A stretch of DNA of 64,000 bases from Luteitalea sp. TBR-22 (GTDB lineage: Bacteria; Acidobacteriota; Vicinamibacteria; Vicinamibacterales; Vicinamibacteraceae): assembly GCF_016865485.1 (NCBI RefSeq), contig NZ_AP024452.1, positions 3,928,501 through 3,992,500 of the forward strand, written 5' to 3'. A program made the translations under genes and the position numbers. A model generated the notes under the pieces. It saw nothing but the letters and a program-made list of their open reading frames with translations, did not search any database and had not been told where the DNA came from. Shown here piece by piece: positions 24,086 to 35,563 of the stretch. Numbering within the stretch: the stretch's first letter is position 1; each line of letters opens with the position of its first letter.

Positions 24086-25959
24086 CCCTGCGCCTGCTCC
24101 GCCGCGACCGCGCCCTCGTCCTGGCCGATACGCCCGGCCTTCCGCAGGCGGCCCTCGGTCCACGTCATGAGGTCGACCATCTGGATGTCGTCGGTGCCGG
24201 GCGTGCTGGCCTTCGCGCCCTTGAGCATGATCGAGCAGAACGGGCAACCCATCACGATCGTGTTCGCGCCGGTCGCCTTCAGCTGGTCGAACCGAGCCTG
24301 GCTGATGCGCGTCCCCGCCTCCTCTTCCTCGAAGAGCAGGCCGCCGCCGGCGCCGCAGCAGAACGGGTTGTCCTTCGTGCGCTCGGGCTCGCTGATCGCG
24401 GCGCCGTGCCGCTCGAGCAGGGCGCGCGGCGCCTGGTGCTCGCCGGCGTATCGCCCGAGGTAGCACGGATCGTGGAACGTCACGGCTTCTTCCTCGAGGC
24501 GCACCGGGCGCTCGTAGCGCGTGAGGTGCTCCACGAGCACCGACGAGTGCACGACCTTGCCCTCGAAGCCGAACGGCCGGTAGTCGTGGCCGAGCGTCTT
24601 GAGGCAGTGCGGACACGACGTCACCACCTTGGTGACGCCGGCCGTCTGCAGGTCGGCGACGTTGGCCGTCGCGAGCTCCTGGAACTGGTACTCGTTGCCG
24701 GTGCGCTTGGCGACGTCGCCGGTGCAGCGCTCCTTGGACAGCACGCCGAAGGTCTTGCCCTGCGCGCGCAGGATCGCGGCGAGCGAGCGCAACGACTTCT
24801 GGAAGTCGGGCTCGGTGCCGCCGGCGCAGCCGAGCCACAGCAGGTACTCGTGCCTGGCGGGATCGAACGTCTCGAACTGGGCGGACGCCACGAACTTCTG
24901 GCGGGCGTCGGCGCCCTGCCCCCACAGGTTGCCGCGGCGCTCGAGGTTGTTGTAGACGGGCCCGAGGTACTCGGGCGCGTCGCCGTTGCTCACCAGCCCG
25001 CGGCGCGCGCCGATGATGACCGGCGTGTGCTCGATGCCGACGGGACAGACGTCTTCGCACGCGCCGCAGGTCGTGCACTGCCAGAGCACGCCCGGGTCGT
25101 AGACGTCGGCGAGCCTGGCGTCGGCCTTGCCCTCGAGGAGCGCGGCCTCGTTCTGCAGGATCAGCGTCTTCGGGTTCAGGAGCTTGCCCGTGGCGAACGC
25201 CGGGCAGTTCTCCTGGCAGCGGCCGCACTCGACGCAGGTGAACGCGTCGAGCACCGCCTTCTTCGGCAGGTCCTTCACCGCCTCCATCCCGACCTCTTCC
25301 TTCTCGAAGTCGAGGTTGGGCACGGTGCCGAGCACGGGCGCCTTCAGGAACACCGTACCCGGCGACAGCAGCAGGTGCAGGTGCTTGGAGTCGGGGATCA
25401 GCACCAGGAAGGTGAAGATCAGCAGCATGTGCACCCACCAGTTCACGCGGGCGGCGATGCCGCCGTCGAGCACGAACAGGTCGAGCAGGAACGTGATCAT
25501 CAGCACCGCGATGAAGCCGGCGATGAGGATCGACTCCTTGGACACGGTTGGACCGAGGGCCCGGGGCCGGAGGATGCCGCGACGGATGGCGAGGAACACG
25601 ATGCCCGCGAGGACGCCAATCGAGAAAGGCGCCAGCAGGTACATGTAGACCCTGAATGCGGCGGTGTGCGTGAGGTCGACGATCCCGAGGCCGTGCAGGG
25701 TCTCGATCAGGGTGTAGCCGCCGAACGCGACGAAGCCCCAGAACACGCCGAGGTGCGCCATGCCGACCCACGGGCGCCGGCCGATCACCTTGCTCTGGAA
25801 GACCACCTCGGTCACGAACCGCTCGACGCGGGCGGGCAGGTGGTCGAAGGAGAACTCCCCGGGCGCGGCCTGCAGGAGGCGCCACCGGGTGGACATCTGG
25901 GCGGAGAACAGGCCGACGCTGGCGACCACGACCACCCAGAACGCGAGCGTCTCGAACAT
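24082..25959 (-). CDS. membrane (Fe-S)-binding oxidoreductase, Etf:menaquinone oxidoreductase type
   Basis: A 625-residue fusion. The N-terminal part has five or six TM helices similar to NarI/HdrE cytochrome b subunits (FWVVVVASVGLFSAQMSTRW, then LGVFWGFVAFGGYTLIETLH). Two [4Fe-4S] ferredoxin motifs follow (CVECGRCQENCP and CTTCGACEDVCPVG), then two CCG domains (CPHCLKTLGHDY; CCGAGGGLLFEE). Proteins of this design beside etfAB take electrons from acyl-CoA dehydrogenases through Etf and reduce (methyl)menaquinone (EMO-type). The start ATG 25959 precedes the first helix; an upstream extension translates repeats. The menaquinone pathway is encoded about 13 kb away. Confidence 0.88.
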   Translation of the reverse strand: MFETLAFWVVVVASVGLFSAQMSTRWRLLQAAPGEFSFDHLPARVERFVTEVVFQSKVIGRRPWVGMAHLGVFWGFVAFGGYTLIETLHGLGIVDLTHTAAFRVYMYLLAPFSIGVLAGIVFLAIRRGILRPRALGPTVSKESILIAGFIAVLMITFLLDLFVLDGGIAARVNWWVHMLLIFTFLVLIPDSKHLHLLLSPGTVFLKAPVLGTVPNLDFEKEEVGMEAVKDLPKKAVLDAFTCVECGRCQENCPAFATGKLLNPKTLILQNEAALLEGKADARLADVYDPGVLWQCTTCGACEDVCPVGIEHTPVIIGARRGLVSNGDAPEYLGPVYNNLERRGNLWGQGADARQKFVASAQFETFDPARHEYLLWLGCAGGTEPDFQKSLRSLAAILRAQGKTFGVLSKERCTGDVAKRTGNEYQFQELATANVADLQTAGVTKVVTSCPHCLKTLGHDYRPFGFEGKVVHSSVLVEHLTRYERPVRLEEEAVTFHDPCYLGRYAGEHQAPRALLERHGAAISEPERTKDNPFCCGAGGGLLFEEEEAGTRISQARFDQLKATGANTIVMGCPFCSIMLKGAKASTPGTDDIQMVDLMTWTEGRLRKAGRIGQDEGAVAAEQAQG

Positions 25960-26035
25960 GTCGACGAGGATAGCAGGCGGGAGCTGAGGGCTGGGAGCTG
26001 GAACCGCGGCGTTTGCGGTTACGGCTTGCGAAGAA

Positions 26036-26120
26036 GGCTCAGGGCTACAGGCTCGAGGTTCAGAGAGCATGCTGCCTCTACGCAGAATGCCTTCTGAGCC
26101 CTGAGCCGTGAGCCGTGAGC
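26036..26120. repeat. inverted pair of heptamer-repeat arms between FeS oxidoreductase and etfA
   Basis: The left arm has degenerate GGCTCAG-type units and ends in AGAGAGCAT. The right arm begins ATGCCTTCTGAGCC and continues with CTGAGCC/GTGAGCC units up to the etfA stop. The arms are complementary, so the transcript between etfA and the FeS gene could fold into a long hairpin. Confidence 0.8.
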
Positions 26121-27068
26121 CTATTTCTTCAGTTCGGCGATCAGCGCCGGGACCACCTCGAACAGGTCACCGGCGATGCCGTAGTCGGCCAGTTCGAAGA
26201 TCGGCGCCTCGGGGTCCTTGTTCACGGCGACGATCGTCCTGGCGCCCTTCATGCCGACCACGTGCTGGATGGCGCCCGAGATGCCGAGCGCCAGATACAG
26301 CTTCGGCGCGACGGTCTGCCCGGAGCTGCCGATCTGCCGGTCCATGGGCAGCCAGCCGTTGTCGCAGATGGGGCGCGACGCTGCGACCTCGGCGCCGAGC
26401 GCCTCGGCCAGCTCCTGCACCATCGCGAGGTGCTCGGGGCCCTTGATGCCGCGCCCCACCGAGACGATGCGCTCGGCGGCGGTGAGGTCCACCGCCTGCT
26501 TGGCTTCCTTGAAGGGGGCCTCGGGCTGCTGGCGCACCCCATCGAGCGCCACCTGGCGCGTCTCGACGGGGGCGCTGCCCTTCTGCAGCGCGTCGGCACG
26601 CACGGCGCCCGCCTGCAGGGTCGCGAAATGCGGCGCCGCACCGCTGGCGTCGACGTCGGCGATCAGGCGAGCCTGGAACACGGGGCGCGTGAAGCGATAG
26701 CCCTCGCCCTGCGCGGTCACCGCCACGCAGTCGGACACGAGGCCGCGACCGCACCGCGCGGCCAGCTTCGGCATGAAGTCGCGGGCCTGGTACGTGTGCG
26801 CCGCCAGCACCAGGGACGGCGACAGCGCGGTGACGATGGCCGACAGCGCCGCCACGTAGCCGTCGGCGGTGTAGTCGGCCAGCCCGGCGTGCTCGGCGAT
26901 GACCACGCCGGCCACCTGCGCCTCGGCCAGCGACGCGCCGATGGCGGCGATGCCCTGCCCGGCGACGACGATCGTGACGGGCTGCCCGAGCGCCTGGGCC
27001 GCGGCAACGGCCTCCCACGTGGCGCGGTGGACCTGCCCACCGTTGTGTTCCGCGATGACGAGAATCAT
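26121..27068 (-). CDS. etfA: electron transfer flavoprotein subunit alpha
   Basis: A 315-residue FAD-binding Etf alpha subunit. The C-terminal FAD signature is clear: LYLALGISGAIQHVVGMKGA, followed by TIVAVNKDPEAPIFELADYG. The N-terminal half begins MILVIAEHNGGQVHRATWEA. With EtfB it shuttles electrons from acyl-CoA dehydrogenases. Its ATG overlaps the etfB stop by 4 bp (ATGA), so the two subunits are translated together. The membrane FeS oxidoreductase, the likely electron acceptor, follows after a 160-bp gap holding the repeat element. Confidence 0.96.
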   Translation of the reverse strand: MILVIAEHNGGQVHRATWEAVAAAQALGQPVTIVVAGQGIAAIGASLAEAQVAGVVIAEHAGLADYTADGYVAALSAIVTALSPSLVLAAHTYQARDFMPKLAARCGRGLVSDCVAVTAQGEGYRFTRPVFQARLIADVDASGAAPHFATLQAGAVRADALQKGSAPVETRQVALDGVRQQPEAPFKEAKQAVDLTAAERIVSVGRGIKGPEHLAMVQELAEALGAEVAASRPICDNGWLPMDRQIGSSGQTVAPKLYLALGISGAIQHVVGMKGARTIVAVNKDPEAPIFELADYGIAGDLFEVVPALIAELKK

Positions 27069-27829
27069 TGGGACACCACCCGCGCGTCCTCGCGCAAGGC
27101 GCGCACCAGCTCGCGCGCCGCCTCGGCGGGACTGCCCGCGATCATCCGGGTCTGCTTCTGCTTCTCCGGCGCCCGGAGGTCCACGACGCGCTGCGACGCC
27201 TGCGGCGCCGGCGGCGTGACCACACGGATTTCCTTCTTCTTGGCCGCCATGATCCCCTTCAGCGTCGCGTAGCGCAGCTGGTTGATGCCGCTCTGGATCG
27301 TGAGCAGGGCCGGCAGCGGCATCTCGAGCCACTGGAACCAGCCGCCCTCGAGCTCGCGCTTCACGCGCAGGCCCGCGCCCTGCACCTGCACCTCCATGAC
27401 GATCGTCGCGTGCGGCACGCCGAGCCGCTCGGCGAGGATCACGCCCGTCTGGCCGAAGCCCATGTCGTCCGACTGCAGGCCGGTGAGCACGAGGTCGGGC
27501 GCCTCGGTGCCAATCGCCGCCGCGAGCGCCTCGGCCACGACCGACGCATCGGCACGCGCGAGCGCATCGTCCTCGACGTGCAGCGCGCGATCGGCGCCGC
27601 GCGCGAGCGCCTCGCGCAGCACCTGGGCGACGCGCGACGGCCCGGCCGACACCGCGATCACCTCGCCGCCGTGCGCCTCGCGCAGCCGCAGCGCCGCCTC
27701 GAGCGCATAGGCGTCGGGCTCGTTCATCTCGAACTCGGCCTCGGCGTCGCGAATCCAGGTGCGCGCCTCGTCGGGGCGTACCTGCCAGTCACGGGTGACG
27801 ACCTGCTTGATGCAAACAATGATCTTCAT
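27065..27829 (-). CDS. etfB: electron transfer flavoprotein subunit beta
   Basis: A 254-residue Etf beta subunit. The start is MKIIVCIKQVVTRDWQVRPD. Family segments are NEPDAYALEAALRLREAHGG, then DLVLTGLQSDDMGFGQTGVI (nucleotide binding), then LPALLTIQSGINQLRYATLK, a form of the Etf-beta signature. It pairs with EtfA as a soluble cytoplasmic heterodimer. It is the first gene of an etfB-etfA-FeS oxidoreductase-acyltransferase run. Its upstream region is wholly made of GGCTCAR repeats, so the promoter must lie in or beyond the repeat or come from it. Confidence 0.96.
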   Translation of the reverse strand: MKIIVCIKQVVTRDWQVRPDEARTWIRDAEAEFEMNEPDAYALEAALRLREAHGGEVIAVSAGPSRVAQVLREALARGADRALHVEDDALARADASVVAEALAAAIGTEAPDLVLTGLQSDDMGFGQTGVILAERLGVPHATIVMEVQVQGAGLRVKRELEGGWFQWLEMPLPALLTIQSGINQLRYATLKGIMAAKKKEIRVVTPPAPQASQRVVDLRAPEKQKQTRMIAGSPAEAARELVRALREDARVVSQ

Positions 27830-27976
27830 GGCTCAGGGCTCAGCGCCCGGATGGCTCAAGGCCCAGGGCTCAAGGCTCAGAAAGCATTCAGTGAAACGGT
27901 TGTGGCCGTGCGGGCGGCCTTCTCGTGCCGCGCGGCTCTGTGGGCTCTCCGAGCCCTGAGCCGTGAGCCCTGAGCC
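27830..27976. repeat. inverted heptamer arms between etfB and fabF
   Basis: The left arm holds GGCTCAG/GGCTCAA units ending AGAAAGCATTC. About 50 bp of non-repeat sequence separates it from a right arm of GAGCCCTGAGCCGTGAGCC type. The structure (GGCTCAR arm, AGAAAGCA, spacer, YTGAGCC arm) is shared with 26036-26120 and 55302-55482. Confidence 0.85.
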
Positions 27977-27982
27977 TACCGT

Positions 27983-29224
<1,242 letters not shown>

Positions 29225-29269
29225 TCCCCCTCCGTCCCCCGGGCGCCTTCCCCCCGGTGTGGCAGTTGC

Positions 29270-29515
29270 TTACTTCTTGGCCTTGCCGTGCTGCTCGATG
29301 TAGGCGATCGCCTCGCGCACGCGGGTGATCTTCTCCGCGTCGTCATCCGGGATCTCCACCCCGAACTCCTCCTCGAACGCCATCACCAGCTCGACGACGT
29401 CGAGCGAGTCCGCGCCGAGGTCGTCCACGAACGACGCATCCGGCGTGACTTCTTCCTCGTCGACGCCCAGCTGCTCCACGATGATGCTCTTGACCTTCTC
29501 TGCCACAGCTGACAT
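29270..29515 (-). CDS. acpP: acyl carrier protein
   Basis: An 81-residue acidic four-helix carrier protein. The phosphopantetheine Ser sits in [20 protein letters not shown]. The length and acidity are typical. ATG 29515 is preceded by GGAGGAG. It carries growing acyl chains for FabF, FabG and FabZ and for lipid A acylation by LpxA, also in this window. The genes on either side (fabG, fabF) are the conserved neighbours. Confidence 0.98.
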   Translation of the reverse strand: MSAVAEKVKSIIVEQLGVDEEEVTPDASFVDDLGADSLDVVELVMAFEEEFGVEIPDDDAEKITRVREAIAYIEQHGKAKK

Positions 29516-29531
29516 CTGCCACTCCTCCTGC

Positions 29532-30275
29532 TCAGGCATACATGCCGCCGTTGACGGCGAGCACCTGCCCCGTGATGTACCCGGCCGCGTCTGATGCAAG
29601 GAAGCACACCGCCGCGGCCACATCCTCCGGCGTGCCCAAACGACCGAGCGGGATCGCCGACGTCCAGTTGGCCTGGGCGTCCGTGCTGATCTCCCGCGTC
29701 ATGTCCGTGTCGATGAGCCCCGGGGCCACCACGTTGACGGTGATGGACCGCGAGGCGACCTCGCGCGCGAGCGCCTTCGAAAAGCCGATGATGCCGGCCT
29801 TGGTCGCCGCGTAATTGGTCTGCCCGGGGTTGCCGCTCTGGCCCACCACCGAGCTGATGCTGATGATCCGTCCCTGACGCTGCTTCAGCATCGTCTTCAG
29901 CACGCCTTGCGTGCAGAGGAACGTGCCGGTGAGGTTGGTGGCCAGCACGGCGTCCCAGTCCTCGCGCTTCATCCGCAGCAGCAACTGGTCGCGCGTGATG
30001 CCGGCGTTGTTCACCAGGACGTCGATCCGCCCGAACCGCTCGAGGGTGGCGTCGATGACCCGTTGCACCGCCTCGGCGTCGGCCACGTCGGCCGCCAGCG
30101 CGAGCGCCTGCCCGCCGGCCGCCGTCACCTCCGCGGCGACGGCCTCGGCGGCATCCCCACGCGAGGTGAGGACGACGGCGGCGCCCGCCGACGCGAGCGT
30201 CAGGGCCGTCTGTCGGCCGATGCCGCGCGACGCGCCCGTGATGATGGCTACCTTGCCTGAGAGATCGAGCCTCAC
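29532..30275 (-). CDS. fabG: 3-oxoacyl-ACP reductase
   Basis: A 247-residue short-chain dehydrogenase that reduces 3-ketoacyl-ACP with NADPH. Motifs: [20 protein letters not shown] for cofactor binding, [29 protein letters not shown] with catalytic Ser, then Tyr and Lys in NYAATKAG. The C-terminus is [22 protein letters not shown] 30275 overlaps the fabD stop (GTGA), giving coupled translation. Confidence 0.97.
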   Translation of the reverse strand: MRLDLSGKVAIITGASRGIGRQTALTLASAGAAVVLTSRGDAAEAVAAEVTAAGGQALALAADVADAEAVQRVIDATLERFGRIDVLVNNAGITRDQLLLRMKREDWDAVLATNLTGTFLCTQGVLKTMLKQRQGRIISISSVVGQSGNPGQTNYAATKAGIIGFSKALAREVASRSITVNVVAPGLIDTDMTREISTDAQANWTSAIPLGRLGTPEDVAAAVCFLASDAAGYITGQVLAVNGGMYA

Positions 30276-31204
30276 GATGCTGCGAAGAGCGCCTCCACCG
30301 CTGCGAGTTGTTCAGGGGCTCCGAAGCTCACCACCCGAGCCTCGCGGTCGATCTTGCGCACCAGTCCTGCGAGCACCGTCCCCGGGCCCACCTCAACATA
30401 CGCGCGCACACCAGCCGACACAAGATACCCGATGACGTCCTCCCAGCGCACGGCGCCCGACACCTGCGCCACCAGCGCGTCGATCGCCGCCGCGCCCTCG
30501 CGCTTCGGCTGGGCATCGACGTTGGCCACCACCGGCACGCGCGGCGCCTGCACGGCGAGGGCGCGCAACTCCGGCTCGAGCCGCGCCTGGGCCGGGGCCA
30601 TGAGCGCGCAGTGGAACGGCGCGCTGACGTTGAGCGGAATCACCCGCTTGGCGCCACGTGCCTTCGCCTCGGCGCCGGCGCGCTCCACCGCCGCCCTGGC
30701 GCCGGCAATCACCACCTGGCCGGGGGCGTTCAGGTTCGCCGGGCTCACCACCTCGCCCTGCGCGGCGGCCTCGCACGCCGCCGCTGCCGTCGGACCGTCG
30801 AGCCCCAGGATGGCCGCCATGGCGCCCTCGCCGACCGGCACGGCCTCCTGCATGTAGCGGCCGCGGTGCGACACGATGCGCAGCGCGTCGCCGAAGGCAA
30901 ACGTGCCGGCGGCGACATGCGCCGAGTACTCCCCCAGTGAATGCCCCGCCGCCCAGGCCGGCGCGAACCCGCGCGCCTCGAGCACCCGGTAGGCGGCGAT
31001 GCTGGTGGCCAGGATGGCCGGCTGGGTGTTCTCGGTGAGGGTGAGCTGGTCGTCGGGACCGTCGAAGCACAGGCCGCTCAGCGAGCGGCCGAGCGCCTCG
31101 TCGGCCTCGGCAAACGCGGCGCGGGCCTCGGGGAACGTGTCGACAAGGGCCTTGCCCATGCCCACCGCCTGCGAGCCCTGCCCGGGAAAGAGAAACGCAA
31201 TCAT
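30272..31204 (-). CDS. fabD: malonyl-CoA:ACP transacylase
   Basis: A 310-residue enzyme that moves malonate from CoA to ACP. The N-terminus FLFPGQGSQAVGMGKAL is diagnostic. The catalytic Ser is in the GHSLGEYSAHVA motif and the partner His in VSAPFHCALM. It overlaps plsX by 4 bp upstream and fabG by 4 bp downstream, so the whole set appears to be one operon. Confidence 0.97.
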   Translation of the reverse strand: MIAFLFPGQGSQAVGMGKALVDTFPEARAAFAEADEALGRSLSGLCFDGPDDQLTLTENTQPAILATSIAAYRVLEARGFAPAWAAGHSLGEYSAHVAAGTFAFGDALRIVSHRGRYMQEAVPVGEGAMAAILGLDGPTAAAACEAAAQGEVVSPANLNAPGQVVIAGARAAVERAGAEAKARGAKRVIPLNVSAPFHCALMAPAQARLEPELRALAVQAPRVPVVANVDAQPKREGAAAIDALVAQVSGAVRWEDVIGYLVSAGVRAYVEVGPGTVLAGLVRKIDREARVVSFGAPEQLAAVEALFAAS

Positions 31205-32229
31205 CGGATGTGTCCACGCAGGGCCGCGCCGCGCGCGTCCCCCCGCTCCTGCAGTCCTTCGGTCAGCCGTGCCACGAGTCGCTCACGCACGAAGCGCGCG
31301 GTGAGGCCGATCCCGGTGGCGATGGCCTTGGGCGAGGACCGCCCGTGCCCGATCACGCACAGGTGACGCAGGCCGAGCAACGGCGCCCCGCCGTATTCGG
31401 AGTAGTCGAGCCGCGCCCGGAAGCGCCGCAACGCGCCGCGCGTGAGCACCGCCCCGACCTGCGCGGTCACCGACCGCGCCATCTCGTCGGCCATGAGGCC
31501 GTCGATCGCCTCGACGAGCCCCTCGCTCGTCTTGAGCACCACGTTGCCGGTGAAGCCGTCGCACACGATCACGTCGGCCGCCCCGGTGAACAGCTCCGAA
31601 GCGTCGAGGTTACCGATGAAGTGCAGCGACGTCTCGGCGATGCGCGCGTGCGCGCCGCGCACCAGCGACGTGCCCTTGCCGGCCTCTTCCCCGTTGGAGA
31701 CCAGGCCGACGCGCGGCCTGTCGATGCCGAGCGCGACCTGCGCGTACGCGGCACCGAGCCGCGCGAACACCACCAGGTGCTCCGGCCGACAACTCACGCT
31801 CGCGCCCGCGTCCACCAGCACGGCCGCGCCCTCGCGCGTCGGGATGGTGGCCGCGATGGCGGGACGCTCGATGCCGTCGAGGAAGCCGAACGCGGCATGC
31901 GCGGCCAGCACGGCGGCCCCGGAATGCCCGGCGGTGAAGAGCGCTGCCGCATCTCCCGCCGCCACCGCCTCGGCCGCCACACGCACCGAGGCCGTCCGCC
32001 GACGGCGCACCGCGAGCGCAGACTCCCCCATGCCGACCACGTCGGCGGCATCGAGGATGGAGATGGAGAGGCTGTCGACTTCAGGAAACCGGGCGAGCTC
32101 GTCCTCGAGCAACGCGCGGGCCCCGACCAGGGTCAGGTCCAGGCCGTCCTCGCGGGCGGCGAGTACCGCGCCGTGCACCACGGTCCGGGGGGCCTCGTCG
32201 CCCCCCATGGCATCGACGGCGATGCGCAT
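31201..32229 (-). CDS. plsX: phosphate acyltransferase PlsX
   Basis: A 342-residue enzyme that converts acyl-ACP to acyl-phosphate for phospholipid synthesis. The start is MRIAVDAMGGDEAPRTVVHG, which fixes ATG 32229; a longer frame to 32277 only translates a repeat. Other family segments: TASVRVAAEAVAAGDAAALF, then GHSGAAVLAAHAAFG, then DVIVCDGFTGNVVLKTSEGL. It is downstream of rpmF, as in many bacteria, and overlaps fabD. A repeat-rich 150-bp gap separates it from rpmF. Confidence 0.96.
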   Translation of the reverse strand: MRIAVDAMGGDEAPRTVVHGAVLAAREDGLDLTLVGARALLEDELARFPEVDSLSISILDAADVVGMGESALAVRRRRTASVRVAAEAVAAGDAAALFTAGHSGAAVLAAHAAFGFLDGIERPAIAATIPTREGAAVLVDAGASVSCRPEHLVVFARLGAAYAQVALGIDRPRVGLVSNGEEAGKGTSLVRGAHARIAETSLHFIGNLDASELFTGAADVIVCDGFTGNVVLKTSEGLVEAIDGLMADEMARSVTAQVGAVLTRGALRRFRARLDYSEYGGAPLLGLRHLCVIGHGRSSPKAIATGIGLTARFVRERLVARLTEGLQERGDARGAALRGHIR

Positions 32230-32240
32230 CGGCCTACCCG

Positions 32241-32270
32241 CCTGCGCCAAGGCTTCGGCGGGGCAAGCCG
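32241..32270. repeat. dispersed intergenic repeat, CGCCAAGGCTTCGGCGG type
   Basis: CGCCAAGGCTTCGGCGG (32245-32261) is imperfectly self-complementary and is followed by GGCAAGCCG. A related sequence forms the 3' end of nusB (61509-61532), and a degraded form lies in the centre of 33208-33318. Similar sequences are familiar as scattered intergenic repeats in other bacteria. Confidence 0.5.
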
Positions 32271-32382
32271 CCGCCATCAGGGCTGCGACGCGGCAATCGG
32301 CCTCCGCCAGGCCTCAGGCGCGGCGTGCCACACGCCGACACGCCAGAGGGCGCCAGCGACACGGTCACGCGAACGGCCCGGA

Positions 32383-32568
32383 TCAGGCTTCCTCGTTGAC
32401 CGGGCGCACCTGCCGGCCGCGATAGTGGCCGCAGTTGGAGCACACCACGTGGGGCGGCTTCAGCTCGCTGCACTGCGGGCACGGACCGAGGGCCACGGCC
32501 TTGAGGGCGTCGTGGGTACGGCGCTTGGCCGTGCGGCTCTTCGAATGACGTCGCTTGGGATTGGGCAT
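32383..32568 (-). CDS. rpmF: 50S ribosomal protein L32
   Basis: A 61-residue ribosomal protein. The N-terminus MPNPKRRHSKSRTAKRRTHD and the zinc-binding C4 motif CPQCSELKPPHVVCSNCG are diagnostic. The zinc-ligand form (rather than the Cys-less paralogue) is present, so no zinc-starvation switch is evident. It follows the DUF177 gene by 6 bp and leads into plsX. Confidence 0.97.
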   Translation of the reverse strand: MPNPKRRHSKSRTAKRRTHDALKAVALGPCPQCSELKPPHVVCSNCGHYRGRQVRPVNEEA

Positions 32569-32574
32569 GACTGG

Positions 32575-33150
32575 TTACTCGCGCGGCGCTGACCCGTCCG
32601 CATCCTTCAGGAGGGATTTCAGCCCCGCCAACCGCGGGTCCTCCCACCGGTTCTCACACGTGCACGTGGCCACGTTGCGGTTCACTCCGCAGTGCGGACA
32701 CAGCCCCTGACAGTCCTCGCGGCACAGCGGCTTCATGGGCAGCGCCAGGTAGCACTGCTCGCGCGCCACCTGCGCGAGGTCGATCCGCGGTTCGTCGTAC
32801 GGCACGATCGACGGATCGTCGTCTTCCATCTCGCGGCCGTCGTCGTCGCCGGCCGCCGCGGCAGGCACCAGGCCCGCCCGCTCGACCGCCGCCGGCACGA
32901 ACCGCAATTCCACGTCGGTCGCCACCGGGAACGGGAACGACTCGGCACACCGCGCGCACGACAGCGACAGGGTCGCCGTGAGCCGCCCGCGCAGGTGGTA
33001 GGTCTCTGCGCTGCCCCGCTCCACCTCGCCGTCGAAGTGCACCGGCGCCTCGACCACGAAGTCGTCGGCAGGCACGTCGAGCGCCGCCGGCGGCAGGTCC
33101 GCGACCACGGGCACGCGGTCGGCAGGAAGGGTCGTGAGGTCGATCACCAT
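32575..33150 (-). CDS. DUF177/YceD family protein
   Basis: A 191-residue protein of the YceD (DUF177) family. The middle contains a cysteine pair in LSLSCARCAESFPFPVATDV and the C-terminus a CREDCQGLCPHCGVNRN motif, both usual for the family. YceD has a reported link to 23S rRNA accumulation in bacteria and plants. It almost always sits directly before rpmF, as here. A stretch rich in Asp and Glu (AAAGDDDGREMEDDDPS) is a small insertion. Confidence 0.88.
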   Translation of the reverse strand: MVIDLTTLPADRVPVVADLPPAALDVPADDFVVEAPVHFDGEVERGSAETYHLRGRLTATLSLSCARCAESFPFPVATDVELRFVPAAVERAGLVPAAAAGDDDGREMEDDDPSIVPYDEPRIDLAQVAREQCYLALPMKPLCREDCQGLCPHCGVNRNVATCTCENRWEDPRLAGLKSLLKDADGSAPRE

Positions 33151-33207
33151 GGCTGGACGGTACAGCGCCAGTCACGGAGACCCGCGCGAACGCACAAGCA
33201 TAGCAGA

Positions 33208-33318
33208 TGGCAATTCGAAACTTGAAATTCGAAATTCCGAGCGGCTCGGCCTCCGGCCTTCGCCGCGCCAGGCGGAGCCGGCGCGCTTGAATTTCAAATG
33301 TCGAATTTCACATTGCCA
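33208..33318. repeat. AT-rich inverted-repeat element with TGGCAAT ends
   Basis: This 111-bp element is bounded by TGGCAAT and ATTGCCA. Both arms carry AATTTC/GAAATT-rich sequence (TTGAAATTCGAAATT on the left; GAATTTCAAATGTCGAATTTC on the right, written here as two overlapping motifs). The GC-rich centre has its own stem (CTCGGCCTCCGGCC with AGGCGGAGCC). The AT-rich arms stand out sharply from about 70% GC surroundings. It sits between the starts of DUF177 and the dgt stop. MITE-like or REP-like; not identified. Confidence 0.75.
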
Positions 33319-33321
33319 GTA

Positions 33322-34367
33322 TCAGGGTCGGGGCAGTTCGATCCACGGGCGCGGAATGTAGAGTTCCTCGAACAACCGCACCGCGTACCGATCGGTCATC
33401 CCGGCGAGAAAATCCCTTGCTGCGGCATCGAGCCCCTCGCGCTCGATGGTCTCGGCGTCGAGCCACGCCCCGGGACGTTCCCGCACCTTCTCCCACAGCC
33501 CGCCGAGGATGCCGGTCGCCTTGGCGAACTCGGCCGTCGCCGTCTCGTTCTCGTAGACCCGCTCGAACATGAACGCCCGCAGGTCGAGCAGCGCCTGCAG
33601 GACGGGCTCGCTCATCCGCAAGGACTCGAGCCCGCACGCCAGGCTCTCGGTCACCACGTCGCTGACCATCGACCCGATGCGCGCCGACGAGGTCGGCCCG
33701 AGCACCGCGACCGCGCTCCGGGGCAGGTCCGCAGGATCGAGCACGCCGGCCCTCACCGCATCGTCGATGTCGTGGTTGACGTACGCGATGATGTCGGCCA
33801 CCCGGGCAATCTGCGCCTCGAGCGTCGCCGCACGCTCACTGGCCGGCACGTTGATCGGCAGCCCGTGCTTGCCCTTCGAGTGCGTCGAGATGCCCTGACG
33901 CACCTCGAACGTCAGGTTGAGGCCCCGCCCGCCCTGCTCGAGCACCTCGACGATGCGCAGGCTCTGCGTCGCATGGGAGAAGCCCCCAGGTACCAGCTTG
34001 TCGAGCACGCGCTCGCCGGCGTGGCCGAAGGGCGTGTGGCCGAGGTCGTGCGCCAGGGTGATCGCCTCGGTGAGCTCCTCGTGCAGCCGCAGCACCTTGG
34101 CCAGCGTCCGTGCGATCTGCGACACCTCGAGGGTGTGCGTGAGCCGCGTCCGGTAATGGTCACCGGCCGGCGAGAAGAAGACCTGGGTCTTGTGCTTGAG
34201 GCGACGGAAGGCCTTGGAGTGCACGACGCGGTCGCGGTCGCGCTGGAAGGCCGGACGGATCGGATCCTCGGGCTCGGGCCGGGCCCGGCCCTGCGTGGCG
34301 TCGCTGAAGGTCGCCTGCGGGGCCAGCATGAGGCGCTCGCGCGCCTCGAGTTGTTCGCGGATCGTCG

Positions 34368-34371
<4 letters not shown>
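33322..34371 (-). CDS. dgt: deoxyguanosinetriphosphate triphosphohydrolase-like protein
   Basis: A 349-residue HD-domain dNTP triphosphohydrolase. The metal-binding HD motif begins RLTHTLEVSQIARTLA and continues ITLAHDLGHTPFGHAGERVL. The N-terminal region has RDRDRVVHSKAFRRLKHKTQ, typical of the dGTPase family. It hydrolyses dNTPs to nucleosides and triphosphate, controlling the pool. Its ATG overlaps the deoB stop by 4 bp, linking two nucleotide-salvage functions. Confidence 0.92.
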
Positions 34372-35552
<1,181 letters not shown>

Positions 35553-35563
35553 GACGTCGGGCC

